Below the pieces are notes generated by a model. It saw only the letters and a list, made by a program, of their open reading frames with translations. It ran no database searches and was not told the origin of the DNA. Below, one piece after another: positions 25,779-33,659 of a stretch of 48,816 nucleotides of DNA. The stretch spans positions 1 to 48,816 of the forward strand of contig JAJYYI010000002.1 in assembly GCA_021801125.1 (NCBI GenBank), written 5' to 3'. This DNA comes from Deltaproteobacteria bacterium (GTDB lineage: Bacteria; Desulfobacterota; Binatia; Binatales; Binataceae). How positions within the stretch are numbered: position 1 is the stretch's first letter; each line of letters begins with the position of its first letter. Made by a program: the position numbers and the translations under genes.

Positions 25779-26703
25779 AGCCATTCTGAGCGCTGGTTTT
25801 CGAGTCTTGCGAAGCGGGAGCCAGCTGCTGGTTTTCGTCGTGACGAAGTTCGGGGTGCAGCGCCTCGCGCAGCAGGCGTTCGCGATGCTGTAGGTACGCG
25901 TCCTGCACCGCTCCGTAGAGGTCAACGGAGTAGCGGTCGGCGTCTTCGAAAAGGTCCAGATGCAACGATTCGTAGTTCACCGACCGGACGGCGATAACGC
26001 CGCTGAAGACATAAACCACCTGCACGATGCTTAGAAAGTAATCAATCGGATTCATCGCGCCGTCGACCACGTATCCAAAGCCATCTCTCAGGTCAAAGGG
26101 ACCGAAAATGGGCACCATTAAATACGGTCCCATGCCGACACCGTAATATCCCAAAGTCAAGCCGAAGTCCTGCGGATGCTCCTTGAGTCCAAACCATGCG
26201 TCGGCAGGATCAAAGAAGCCAGCGACGCCGACGGTGGTGTTAATCAGGAAACGCGCGGCCTCCTCGCTTGCAAAGAGAAGCTTGAGCTGGAACAGGTTGT
26301 TGGCGAAACGCGGAATAACGTTAACGTTGTCGAAAAAGCGGGCCAGCGCCTTTCGTACGGGCGTCGGAGCGACCCGATTCCATCCGGTTGCTATGGGACG
26401 GGTGACCCAGCGATCTAACGCCATGTTGAATTTGAAAAACTCCTCGTTCATCGGGGCAAGAGGGTCGCGGTAGGCCATGCTGGCCTCTTGCTCGCTGATG
26501 TCCTTTGGCGCCAAAGACAGGCCGCCTGAGGTTTGAGCCGCAACCCGCGCCGGCGCCATAACGGCTGCGAGCAAACAGGCCAACGGCAGGAGCGCCCCGA
26601 GGCCCGCAGTGGTGCGTCGCCGGCGGCGCGAAATAACCTCGCGCGGTTGGTTCACGCCCGCGCGTCCGTGTATTAGGAACTCGTCTAGCTGGGAAGGCTG
26701 CAC
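25741..26703 (-). CDS. mlaA: MlaA/VacJ family outer-membrane lipid transport protein
   Basis: This protein has 320 residues. The MlaA domain (about 78-260) starts 'YRDPLAPMNEEFFKFNMALDRW' and contains 'NNVNVIPRFANN'-like and 'FGPFDLRDGFG' segments typical of VacJ. In E. coli MlaA is an outer-membrane lipoprotein that removes surface phospholipid. Here the signal region is Arg-rich (ISRRRRRTTAG), then hydrophobic, and ends near ARVAAQ without a good lipobox, so lipid anchoring is doubtful. A Gln/Ser-rich tail of about 40 residues follows. It is the last gene of the mla operon and overlaps lipA tail to tail. Confidence 0.92.
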   Translation of the reverse strand: MQPSQLDEFLIHGRAGVNQPREVISRRRRRTTAGLGALLPLACLLAAVMAPARVAAQTSGGLSLAPKDISEQEASMAYRDPLAPMNEEFFKFNMALDRWVTRPIATGWNRVAPTPVRKALARFFDNVNVIPRFANNLFQLKLLFASEEAARFLINTTVGVAGFFDPADAWFGLKEHPQDFGLTLGYYGVGMGPYLMVPIFGPFDLRDGFGYVVDGAMNPIDYFLSIVQVVYVFSGVIAVRSVNYESLHLDLFEDADRYSVDLYGAVQDAYLQHRERLLREALHPELRHDENQQLAPASQDSKTSAQNGSSLHAPTHDTNF

Positions 26704-26748
26704 GCTTTAAACATCCGCTTGAAGAGATTTTTGTTGGCGTCTGGCCGA

Positions 26749-27471
26749 TTACTTGCCGGCCTGGAGTGAATCAAGCTGTTCGACCTTATTCTTGATCATC
26801 TCCACGAGTTTTGGGTAGCCGTCGCGGTTGATAACGCGGTTAAATTGGGTGCGGTAATTGGAAATCAAGCTGATGCCGTCGACCAGGACGTCATATACTT
26901 TCCAATCACCGTCTTGAAGCTGCAGCCGGTAGTTCACGCTTATGGGATCGTGGCCTGCCTGCATTAGCCTGGTGTTAACCTGGGCGTACCCGGGACCGTC
27001 CTGGAAACTACGGACATATTCGACCGTCTCGCCCGAATAGCTTGCGGCTTTGCCGATGTAGGTATCTTCCATCAGTCTGGTGAAAAGTGTAACGAATTGA
27101 GTTTGTTCCGCCGCCGGTAGCGACCGCCAGTGCACGCCTAGGGCCGAACGGGCCATCGCGCGGAAATCCAGGTGACTTTCGACTACCGTACGCAGACGGG
27201 CACGTAGTTCCCTGGGCGAATTCCTATAAGCTGGATTGCGCAATACCTGTAATACTTGGTCGATGGTGGCCTTCACCTCAGCCATCGGGTCGGGAACAGC
27301 TCGGGCCGGCTGCGGTGTGGCAAGGCCTAGCAGAGCAAGCAATGCCAAAAAGGCGGCTGACGCGCTTGCGATTCGTCGAGGCGATACCGCGCGCCGGCGC
27401 CACGGCGAAACGTCGTCGCTCCCACGCATGGCGACTCGAGCGGGGGAAAAAATACTCGCGAAGTACTCCAT
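26749..27471 (-). CDS. mlaC: MlaC-like periplasmic phospholipid-binding protein
   Basis: This protein of about 240 residues has a signal peptide (hydrophobic 'AFLALLALLGLATPQPARA', cut after ARA). The mature MlaC domain includes 'DFRAMARSALGVHWR', 'FTRLMEDTYIGKAASYSGE' and 'WKVYDVLVDGISLISNYRTQF', the standard family motifs. It should shuttle phospholipids between the MlaA and MlaD complexes. The start is uncertain: ATG 27471 has GGAG 11 nt upstream, but a later methionine (MRGSDD) would give a more typical signal length. A gap of about 245 bp to mlaD is unusual inside an operon. Confidence 0.92.
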   Translation of the reverse strand: MEYFASIFSPARVAMRGSDDVSPWRRRAVSPRRIASASAAFLALLALLGLATPQPARAVPDPMAEVKATIDQVLQVLRNPAYRNSPRELRARLRTVVESHLDFRAMARSALGVHWRSLPAAEQTQFVTLFTRLMEDTYIGKAASYSGETVEYVRSFQDGPGYAQVNTRLMQAGHDPISVNYRLQLQDGDWKVYDVLVDGISLISNYRTQFNRVINRDGYPKLVEMIKNKVEQLDSLQAGK

Positions 27472-27715
27472 AGTTAGCTTTTCTCCGAACCACACCCGCG
27501 GCAACGGCTGCGAATCGCGTCCGGCACAAAGGTCTGGCGAATAAGCTCTGGTCTAGCGTTCTTTGAGCGTCTAGTCTACGGTGCTGGCGACGGTCAGCCT
27601 TAAATTCGCGCTAGGCAAACGTCGTGACATCATCGAGGCGCACTCCCGTGCGACAGCCTTTGGCGAACGCGTTTTTTTCAGGTTGTTGGCGAGCGTCTAC
27701 TTTCGCGTTTGCTGT

Positions 27716-28183
27716 CTACTCCTTGGCCTTGCTACCGCTCGAGCCGATATTGTTGATTAGCTGGCCTATAGCGTCTTCCAAGACAAACGACGACTCCGTT
27801 TGTCTAATCGTGTCTCCGTTAGACAGGAGCTTATCACTGGGGCCTAGCGAGATCGCCACGTATTTGTCGCCGATAATACCACGGCTCCTCACTGACGCCA
27901 CAGCATCGCGGTCCACCTTGGTTCCGTCTCTAAGCCACATTGTGACTCTGGCGCGTCCGTTAACCAATGATAAATTGGTCACGCGGCCAACGTCGACGCC
28001 CGCGATCTCAACCGCGTCGCCGCTCTTAACTCCGCTTATATTGTCGAAGTCGGCGTAAAGCCGGTATCCAGACGGGGAAAATATTTGCACGTTGCCCAAG
28101 CTTACGGAAAGGTAAACCAAGGCGATGATCCCAACCAGAACGAACGATCCGACGATGAATTGCGTTGTGCGGTTAACGTACAT
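27716..28183 (-). CDS. mlaD: MlaD-like MCE-domain protein of the lipid ABC transporter
   Basis: This 155-residue protein has one N-terminal membrane helix (residues 9-29, 'FIVGSFVLVGIIALVYLSV') and one MCE domain (about 38-115), with 'GYRLYADFDNISGVKSGDAVEIAGVDVGRV'. MlaD forms a hexameric ring on the MlaFE transporter and contacts MlaC. The tail is short and serine-rich. It starts 6 nt after mlaF, showing coupling. The length is typical of MlaD rather than the longer multi-MCE proteins. Confidence 0.95.
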   Translation of the reverse strand: MYVNRTTQFIVGSFVLVGIIALVYLSVSLGNVQIFSPSGYRLYADFDNISGVKSGDAVEIAGVDVGRVTNLSLVNGRARVTMWLRDGTKVDRDAVASVRSRGIIGDKYVAISLGPSDKLLSNGDTIRQTESSFVLEDAIGQLINNIGSSGSKAKE

Positions 28184-28189
28184 AACTGC

Positions 28190-28993
28190 TCACATAGCGA
28201 GCGCGTTAGAGCCCGCTTGAAGTCCTTCCTCGTCGATTTCCTCCCCGGCCAGGAAACTCTTGAACACCGGATCATTGGCGGAAAGTATTTCCTGAACTGT
28301 GCCGAAAAGCCTCGTCCGACCCTTGTAAAGAAAGGCGACACGGTCGGAGATCTCGAAAACTTGCGGCACGTCATGACTCACCAAAACGGCGCTCAGGCCG
28401 AAACGCTGTTGCGTCCGCCGTATCAAATGATGGATTGCTCCGGCGCGGGTTGGGTCTAGTCCGGTAGTCGGTTCGTCCAGAAGCAGTATCTCCGGCTCGC
28501 GGATCAACGCCCGCGCCAGGGCGGCACGCTTTTGCATCCCACCGCTTATTTCCGATGGAAATTTATTTCCCGCGCCCTCCAGCCCCACGGCTGCCAGCTT
28601 TTCCTGAACCCGTTGGGCTATCTCTTGCCTGCTTAAGTTGGTTTTCTCCACCAAGGGAAAGGCCACGTTCTCGGCTACGGTCATGGAGTCAAAGAGCGCA
28701 CCAGCCTGGAAGAGCATCCCGAATTTGTCGCGGACACGGTTGAGTTCGCTACTCCCCATTTGCGTCACGTCTTCGCCGTCGACAATAATAGCTCCGCAAT
28801 TCGGGCGCAGAAGAAAATTCAGATGCTTTAGGAGCACTGTCTTGCCGCATCCGCTAGGTCCCACGACCGTCGTGATTTTTCCGTGCGGGCACGCAAAACT
28901 AACGTGATCGAGCACGATTTGCGCGCCGAAACGGCGCGTTAAATCGCGAATCTCGATAGCAACCGCCGAACCGTCTTGCGCTGGGCTAGTCAT
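28190..28993 (-). CDS. mlaF: MlaF-like ABC transporter ATP-binding protein
   Basis: This 267-residue ATPase has Walker A 'GPSGCGKTVLLKHL', the Q-loop 'FQAGALFDSMTV' (the phenylalanine-rich segment seen in MlaF), the signature 'EISGGMQKRAALARAL', Walker B 'ILLLDEPTTGLDP' and the switch histidine in 'LVSHD'. It drives phospholipid transport with MlaE and MlaD. The ATG at 28993 places the ABC domain a normal distance from the start; in-frame starts at 29041 and 29065 would add residues without similarity. It lies between mlaE and mlaD as in other bacteria. Confidence 0.95.
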   Translation of the reverse strand: MTSPAQDGSAVAIEIRDLTRRFGAQIVLDHVSFACPHGKITTVVGPSGCGKTVLLKHLNFLLRPNCGAIIVDGEDVTQMGSSELNRVRDKFGMLFQAGALFDSMTVAENVAFPLVEKTNLSRQEIAQRVQEKLAAVGLEGAGNKFPSEISGGMQKRAALARALIREPEILLLDEPTTGLDPTRAGAIHHLIRRTQQRFGLSAVLVSHDVPQVFEISDRVAFLYKGRTRLFGTVQEILSANDPVFKSFLAGEEIDEEGLQAGSNALAM

Positions 28994-29112
28994 AATTCTC
29001 GCGAAATTCTCTTCGCCGGCTATACTAATTTTGCTTGCCATCCAACCTGGAACGCTTGTGACCACTCGCTTCTACAGTTGCACGCTCCGGCCGGTGACGG
29101 CTGCTTGCGATC

Positions 29113-29922
29113 TCACAGCAGGACCGAAGTCAGGAAATAGTCCCACAGCAAAACCAGCACGCTCGACAGCACGACGGCCTCGGTCGTCGCTCGGCTGATT
29201 CCAGTGGCCATGCGCTCCGCATGATAACCCTTGTAGCAGCATACCCAGGTGACGGCGAGACCGAATACCAGGGCCTTGTAAAAGCCGCTCGCCACATCAT
29301 GCGGCGTGAGGTTGTCGACGATTCCGCGGAAATAGCTTCCTGGCGGTACCCCCATCAAACCAACCCCGATCGCATACCCCCCGAAAATCCCTACCACGTC
29401 GAAAATCGCCGTAAGTAATGGAAAACTAATCAAGCCCGCGAGGATACGCGGCGACACGAGGTATTGCACCGGGTCAATCGCCATTACGCTTAGCGCGTCG
29501 ACCTGCTCGGTCACCTGCATCGAGCCCAGTTCCGCAGCCATTGCGGAGCCGGCACGAGCCGTGATCATCAGCGCCGACAGCACCGGTCCCAACTCGCGCA
29601 CCAGCACCAGCGCGACGACCGTCCCGAGCGCGGTCTCGGACCCGAACCGATGCAACGTATTATAGCCTTGCAGGCCGAGCACCATCCCAGTTGCCCAGCC
29701 AATAAGTGTGATGAGAAAGATCGAATCCGCACCAATCAGCCGAAGTTGGCGCACCACCAACCTCGGTTTGTAAGGCGGGGAGAGGGCATTGAACAGCGCG
29801 CTAATGAAAAAGAGACCGAAACGGCCCAATGCAGCCACGTTTTCGATCGCTTGTGCGCCAAGCCATCGGACCGGCTCCGTTATCCAGTACATAAGGAGTT
29901 TTAGGCTGGGCGACCCCCGCAT
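29113..29922 (-). CDS. mlaE: MlaE-like ABC transporter permease
   Basis: This permease has about 269 residues and five to six hydrophobic segments. Family marks include 'LIGADSIFLITLIGWATGMVLGLQGY', 'LVRELGPVLSALMITARAGSAMAAELGSM', with the conserved glutamate and arginine of the MlaE coupling region, and 'VTEQVDALSVMAIDPVQYLVSPR'. It is the membrane part of the phospholipid transporter encoded downstream (mlaF, mlaD, mlaC, mlaA). The frame is open up to 30048, but that extension is low-complexity. ATG 29922 or 29892 is the likely start. Confidence 0.95.
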   Translation of the reverse strand: MRGSPSLKLLMYWITEPVRWLGAQAIENVAALGRFGLFFISALFNALSPPYKPRLVVRQLRLIGADSIFLITLIGWATGMVLGLQGYNTLHRFGSETALGTVVALVLVRELGPVLSALMITARAGSAMAAELGSMQVTEQVDALSVMAIDPVQYLVSPRILAGLISFPLLTAIFDVVGIFGGYAIGVGLMGVPPGSYFRGIVDNLTPHDVASGFYKALVFGLAVTWVCCYKGYHAERMATGISRATTEAVVLSSVLVLLWDYFLTSVLL

Positions 29923-30157
29923 GCCACTAGGATTGTTCAGGTTCGAATTGGCCTCGTTGCGAGGGGGAACTGACCATGTCCGTCCACGCAAGCTGCACAG
30001 GGCCTTATGCCCGTGCCGCCGACCTTCACCACCACCGGCCCCGGCCACCCCGGCTATTCTCGACTTAAAACATCTCCCACTGTAGTTAGAGATCGCAGAC
30101 TTGCGCCTAACTGACGGATGGCCGCCTCAACAACTTAGCCCTCGAGACCAGCTCGAT

Positions 30158-30808
30158 TCAAGCACGAGTCAGGCCCAGTCTAGCAAGTTCACGGAAAGTG
30201 TGCGTATCACTAGCAACTTCGGCGAAGGCTACGACATCATGAAAGAAGTCCAGGTCCAGCGCCGGGCGCATCAGGTGCAGAACCCGCTCGCGAACGCCCG
30301 ATAGACGGCATTCGTCAAGATGGCGCGCCATGCTGCGCGGACCGAAGCGGGTCGGGATGATTGCCCCAGGTTGGCGCAGAATGACGTTGGTGCCGACGCG
30401 CTCGTGCGAGGGGACCAGGATTACGGCCGGCTGGCCGTCGTTGGGCGCCGCGTCAAATACGGCATCGATATCCTCCGGGCGCGTCAATGGAATGTCGGAC
30501 AGCACGGTGCAGATCGTGACGGCGCCGGCCGCCGTCAGGTGGGACGTAGCAAATCTGACGGCCGCATTAAGGCCATGCGGGAAACGTTCGTCAACGACAA
30601 TCGCACCGGCATCCTTGGCCAGACCCAACAGCTGACGGTCGGAGGAAACGACCGCAACCCTGTCGGCGCGACTCGCCGCCGTGGCTGCCGCGAGGACATC
30701 CAGGAACATCGCACGCGCCAATTGCTGACGATGCTCCGCGGAAAAGCCGGGGCTAAGACGCTTCTTAGCCAGGACAACTTCTTTTGCTGGAATCAGGACG
30801 ACGCGCAC
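30158..30808 (-). CDS. cofC: 2-phospho-L-lactate guanylyltransferase (coenzyme F420 synthesis)
   Basis: This 216-residue nucleotidyltransferase activates 2-phospholactate or phosphoenolpyruvate with GTP in F420 assembly. It begins 'VRVVLIPAKEVVLAKKRLSPGF' (nucleotide-binding loop of the CofC/MobA-like fold) and contains 'VVSSDRQLLGLAKDAGA', 'VLSDIPLTRPEDI' and 'TNVILRQPGAIIPTRFGPRSMARH'. The GTG at 30808 matches the usual family start; a TTG at 30844 would add 12 residues. No cofD or cofE is in the window. The gene supports F420 use by the LLM enzyme. It lies upstream of the mla operon on the same strand. Confidence 0.92.
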   Translation of the reverse strand: MRVVLIPAKEVVLAKKRLSPGFSAEHRQQLARAMFLDVLAAATAASRADRVAVVSSDRQLLGLAKDAGAIVVDERFPHGLNAAVRFATSHLTAAGAVTICTVLSDIPLTRPEDIDAVFDAAPNDGQPAVILVPSHERVGTNVILRQPGAIIPTRFGPRSMARHLDECRLSGVRERVLHLMRPALDLDFFHDVVAFAEVASDTHTFRELARLGLTRA

Positions 30809-30981
30809 CAGACCTGTTATAGCCCAGTCTGGCGGCGCGACCAATGGCGCCGGACGGAATCTTTAACGCTAGTCTGGCAGAAGAGAGCGCGGTCGTGTAG
30901 CCTTCGGCGAACGCGTCTCCGTAAATTACCGGCGTTGGCGGCGCCGGTGAGACTTGACTTTCGCGCGCCGGGCCAGACGAT

Positions 30982-31010
30982 AAAAACTAGAGGGCGAGAA
31001 GCCTCGCCTT
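30982..31010 (-). terminator. Rho-independent terminator-like hairpin on the minus strand
   Basis: On the minus strand, the stem GGCGAG/CTCGCC (31003-31008 with 30993-30998) with a GCTT loop, extendable by two pairs, is followed a few bases later by TTTTT (30982-30986). No minus-strand gene lies upstream for several kilobases, and cofC starts about 175 bp downstream. It could be a leader attenuator or end an antisense RNA. Confidence 0.45.
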
Positions 31011-31120
31011 CGGGTTCAGGTGGCACCCACGGGCCGTTCGCTCGTTTGGAGCTGTTTGGTTTGCTGCAGTAGGAGCGCGCGATAGATTTTGGCCAAAGGC
31101 CGAGGGCGCATCGAATTATC

Positions 31121-31474
31121 GTGCTTAGCGGTTGCTTTAACGGCTTGCGCCCCGCGGTGAAGTTGCTCGTCTTTTTTGCCACGGTCTTTGCAACGGTGGA
31201 GGCCAGCGCCGCATTGGCCCGACGCGCGTCGCTCCGCCGCGCGCTACAATCGCGTTGCGAGGCGAACGCACAGTGTCTCGAAATTGCTCAAGCGCTTGCG
31301 CCACCTCCGTTGCCGACTGCGATGCCGCAGAATCGGCAAGCTCCGCAGGCGCAGGAGCCGGCGCCCGCAGATACACCGCCGGCGATGGGAAATCCGTACC
31401 GATGGTACGCGGCGCCGCGAGTGACGCCGTTGCAGCCGCTCACGCCCGTACCGATGATAACGCCGCGCTTCTGA
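31121..31474 (+). CDS. Hypothetical secreted proline-rich protein
   Basis: This is a 117-codon frame starting with GTG. Residues 12-30 (AVKLLVFFATVFATVEASA) look like a signal peptide with an ASA cleavage site. The rest is rich in proline, alanine and glutamine (for example 'PPPLPTAMPQNRQAPQAQEP'). I recognise no domain. The ribosome site is poor (GAGGG too far upstream), and other frames are also open across this GC-rich stretch, so it may not be a gene. Confidence 0.35.
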   Translation: MLSGCFNGLRPAVKLLVFFATVFATVEASAALARRASLRRALQSRCEANAQCLEIAQALAPPPLPTAMPQNRQAPQAQEPAPADTPPAMGNPYRWYAAPRVTPLQPLTPVPMITPRF

Positions 31475-31751
31475 CGCCGGCTTGCGGTCGCGGCGTGAGC
31501 GACGCCAGCGGTGATGGCGCGCAACGGCCGTTGGATCGTTGTGTGTGACTTCCGCGAAGAGCTACGCTCGTACGGGCTCGGCCGTCGCAGCCGTCAGCGT
31601 ATGTCATAAAGCTTGACTGGAATCGCGGTCACGTCCAAAGTTTGAAAAGAACCGCATTGATAGGCGCACCGTCAACTCCGCGCGCCGAGCGTCAGCGAGA
31701 ATAGCTTGGTAGGTTTGTGTTGCAGAGGCGCAATCGTACCGAGGAATAAAG

Positions 31752-32663
31752 ATGAGGCAGAAAAGTTTAGCAGGGAAGATTCTACCGCTTAGCAGAATTG
31801 CGGGGGCGCTGGCGGCGGCGATAATCATGGGGTTTGCGGGTGGATGCCGGCGAAATAGCGTGGAAAGCTATCTGGAAGCCGGACGAACGGCGTTGCAGCA
31901 CGACCACCTAACCCAGGCGGAACAGGACTTCGTGGCCGCGCAAAAGCTGTCGCCCTCCGACGCGCGGGTTCATCTTGCGCTCGGCGATCTGTACCTGCTC
32001 AAGCATAACACTGACGGCGCGCGCCAAGAGTTCCTTCGCGCGATTGAACTCGAACCGAAAAATCTTCCGGCGCGGCTCAAGCTCGGGCGCCTGTTGGCTC
32101 AAATGTCGCGTCCGGGGCTGGCGCAAGAGCAATATCTAGCCGTGCTCGCTTTCGACCCGGCAAATGTGGAAGCGCATTTCGGGCTCGCCGAAAGCTACCG
32201 CAGCCAAGGCCTGAACGGCACAGCAGAGCGAGAGTTGCGCACGGTGATTGGTTTGGCCCCCAAAGACGCGCGCGCGCACTACGCTCTGGCTACGCTGCTC
32301 GCCAGGGAACCCGGACGTCAGCCGGAGGCGCAGGCCGAGTTTGCCGCGGTACGCGCGCTTGACCCGAATCTACTGCCGCCCACCGCGGTCGTGACGGAAG
32401 CGCCCGCGGCTCCCGCTGCGGCCAGCACGCCAGCGCTGGCGAAGGTCGCAAGCGTCGCTGAAGAGGTGAAAGGCGTCAAGCCGCGGCGATTTTTGCTCTC
32501 CCATGATTCACCGGTCTATCACGAAGCTAAATCCGGCAGTCAGGTCGTCGCCCAAGTTCATCGCGGCAAGTACGTGATGGTCACCGGGATCGGCGACAAA
32601 TGGTTGCGGATTAGGATGCGCAGCGGCCTGGTTGGCTTTATTCCGACTACTGCGGTCGAGTGA
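31752..32663 (+). CDS. TPR-repeat lipoprotein with C-terminal SH3-like domain
   Basis: This protein has 303 residues. The signal peptide ends in a lipobox GFAGGC, so C32 should be lipidated. Residues 38-205 hold four to five tetratricopeptide repeats, for example 'ARVHLALGDLYLLKHNTDGARQEFLRAIELEP'. An Ala/Pro linker leads to a bacterial SH3 domain (about 245-303, 'RFLLSHDSPVYHEAKSGSQVV' to 'LVGFIPTTAVE'). TPRs bind protein partners and SH3b domains often bind cell wall, so a scaffold role at the envelope is plausible. GAGG lies 8 nt before the ATG. No defined partner is nearby. Confidence 0.88.
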   Translation: MRQKSLAGKILPLSRIAGALAAAIIMGFAGGCRRNSVESYLEAGRTALQHDHLTQAEQDFVAAQKLSPSDARVHLALGDLYLLKHNTDGARQEFLRAIELEPKNLPARLKLGRLLAQMSRPGLAQEQYLAVLAFDPANVEAHFGLAESYRSQGLNGTAERELRTVIGLAPKDARAHYALATLLAREPGRQPEAQAEFAAVRALDPNLLPPTAVVTEAPAAPAAASTPALAKVASVAEEVKGVKPRRFLLSHDSPVYHEAKSGSQVVAQVHRGKYVMVTGIGDKWLRIRMRSGLVGFIPTTAVE

Positions 32664-32833
32664 CTTCCCGCCGCGACCTCCTGAGTCACGACGGCCGGGA
32701 CCCGTCTTGCCGCGCTCTTATACCGAAGTTTCGGGCTTCCGAATGGCCGCCGCTCTCTGAGAGAGGCATGCGGCGCGTGGTGAGCGGAGTGTCTCAAACT
32801 AATCGTTCGGTACGGGCGCTATAAGCTCGCTAA

Positions 32834-32860
32834 TTGACAGGGCGGGTTGCGTGCTATAAT
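32834..32860 (+). promoter_or_regulatory. Strong sigma-70-type promoter of rplU-rpmA
   Basis: A perfect TTGACA (32834-32839) and a perfect TATAAT (32855-32860), with a TGC extension before the -10, are separated by 15 bp. That spacing is shorter than optimal and may be compensated by the extended -10. Transcription would start near 32867, leaving a leader of only about 14 nt before rplU. Confidence 0.8.
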
Positions 32861-32880
32861 TTCTCCCAGTCAATAAGGTC

Positions 32881-33198
32881 ATGTTTGCAATTGTAAAGAC
32901 AGGTGGCAAACAGTATCGCGTTGCAGTCGGCTCGCAGGTTACCGTCGAGCGGATCGCTGCGGACGTTGGCGCCGAGGTGTCGTTGGACGAAGTCTTGGCG
33001 ATCGACGAGGACGGTCAGAGTCAGCTCGGCAAGCCGACCATCGCTGGGGCCGAAGTGCGGGCCAAGGTCGTGGCTCAGCCGAGAGGCGCTAAAGTTATCG
33101 TCTTCAAAAAGAAGCGTCGCAAGAACTACCGGCGCAAGCGCGGCCATCGCCAGGAGCTAACGGTTCTAAAAATTACGGAGATTCGCTGTGGCGCATAA
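32881..33198 (+). CDS. rplU: 50S ribosomal protein L21
   Basis: This 105-residue protein is L21 from start to end: '[25 protein letters not shown]' and the basic '[21 protein letters not shown]' near the C-terminus. It binds 23S rRNA and lies next to L20. It starts about 20 nt after a consensus promoter and overlaps rpmA by 11 nt. The rplU-rpmA-obgE order is widely conserved. Confidence 0.99.
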   Translation: MFAIVKTGGKQYRVAVGSQVTVERIAADVGAEVSLDEVLAIDEDGQSQLGKPTIAGAEVRAKVVAQPRGAKVIVFKKKRRKNYRRKRGHRQELTVLKITEIRCGA

Positions 33199-33472
33199 AA
33201 AAGGACAGGGTTCAACGCGCAACGGGCGCGACAGCGCTGGCCAGCGGCGTGGAATTAAGCGCTACGGCGGTCAAGTCGTCAAGGCCGGAAATATTTTGGT
33301 TCGTCAGCTTGGGACCAAAATTCGCCCCGGCGAAAACGTCGGCATGGGTCGGGATTTCACTTTGTATGCCCTGGTCTCAGGCGTCGTAAACTATCGAAAC
33401 CGTGGCGGCGGGCGCAAGGAGGCCTACGTCGAGGCAATCCCTGAGCCATCTGACGGCGCGACTCTGGGCTAG
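33188..33472 (+). CDS. rpmA: 50S ribosomal protein L27
   Basis: This 94-residue protein begins '[22 protein letters not shown]', whose N-terminal tail reaches the peptidyl transferase centre. There is no Firmicute-type cleaved extension. The body '[33 protein letters not shown]' is standard. It overlaps the rplU 3' end, so the two are co-translated. Confidence 0.99.
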   Translation: MAHKKGQGSTRNGRDSAGQRRGIKRYGGQVVKAGNILVRQLGTKIRPGENVGMGRDFTLYALVSGVVNYRNRGGGRKEAYVEAIPEPSDGATLG

Positions 33473-33633
33473 CGCCGCAACCGGGCGCATCTCGACTTTT
33501 CCAGCAATATCGTCACAGCACGCCCTTGCCGGCTTGCTGCCCTCTTTCGCCACCTCTCCTTGTTGCCGACCATAGGCGGACGCCGTGGGTCTCGCGGCAC
33601 CCACCCGGTGTTGAAGGCACCGGCTGGCTCAAT

Positions 33634-33642
33634 TGTTATAAT
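33634..33642 (+). promoter_or_regulatory. Extended -10 promoter candidate for obgE
   Basis: The sequence TGTTATAAT (33634-33642) is a consensus -10 with a TGn extension. A TTGAAG at 33611-33616 lies 20 bp upstream, too far for a standard -35. Transcription would start near 33649, about 11 nt before the obgE ATG, leaving almost no leader. Confidence 0.55.
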
Positions 33643-33659
33643 ACAACTGGTCATTTTGT

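Noticed and set aside
29935-29955. A tRNA T-loop-like GTTCGAATT sequence
   Set aside because: No acceptor or anticodon stems pair around it, and it lies at the start of mlaE.
31255-31548. A 97-codon Ala/Ser-rich plus-strand frame
   Set aside because: It overlaps the proline-rich frame at 31121-31474 and has no signal or domain. GC-rich DNA keeps several frames open here.
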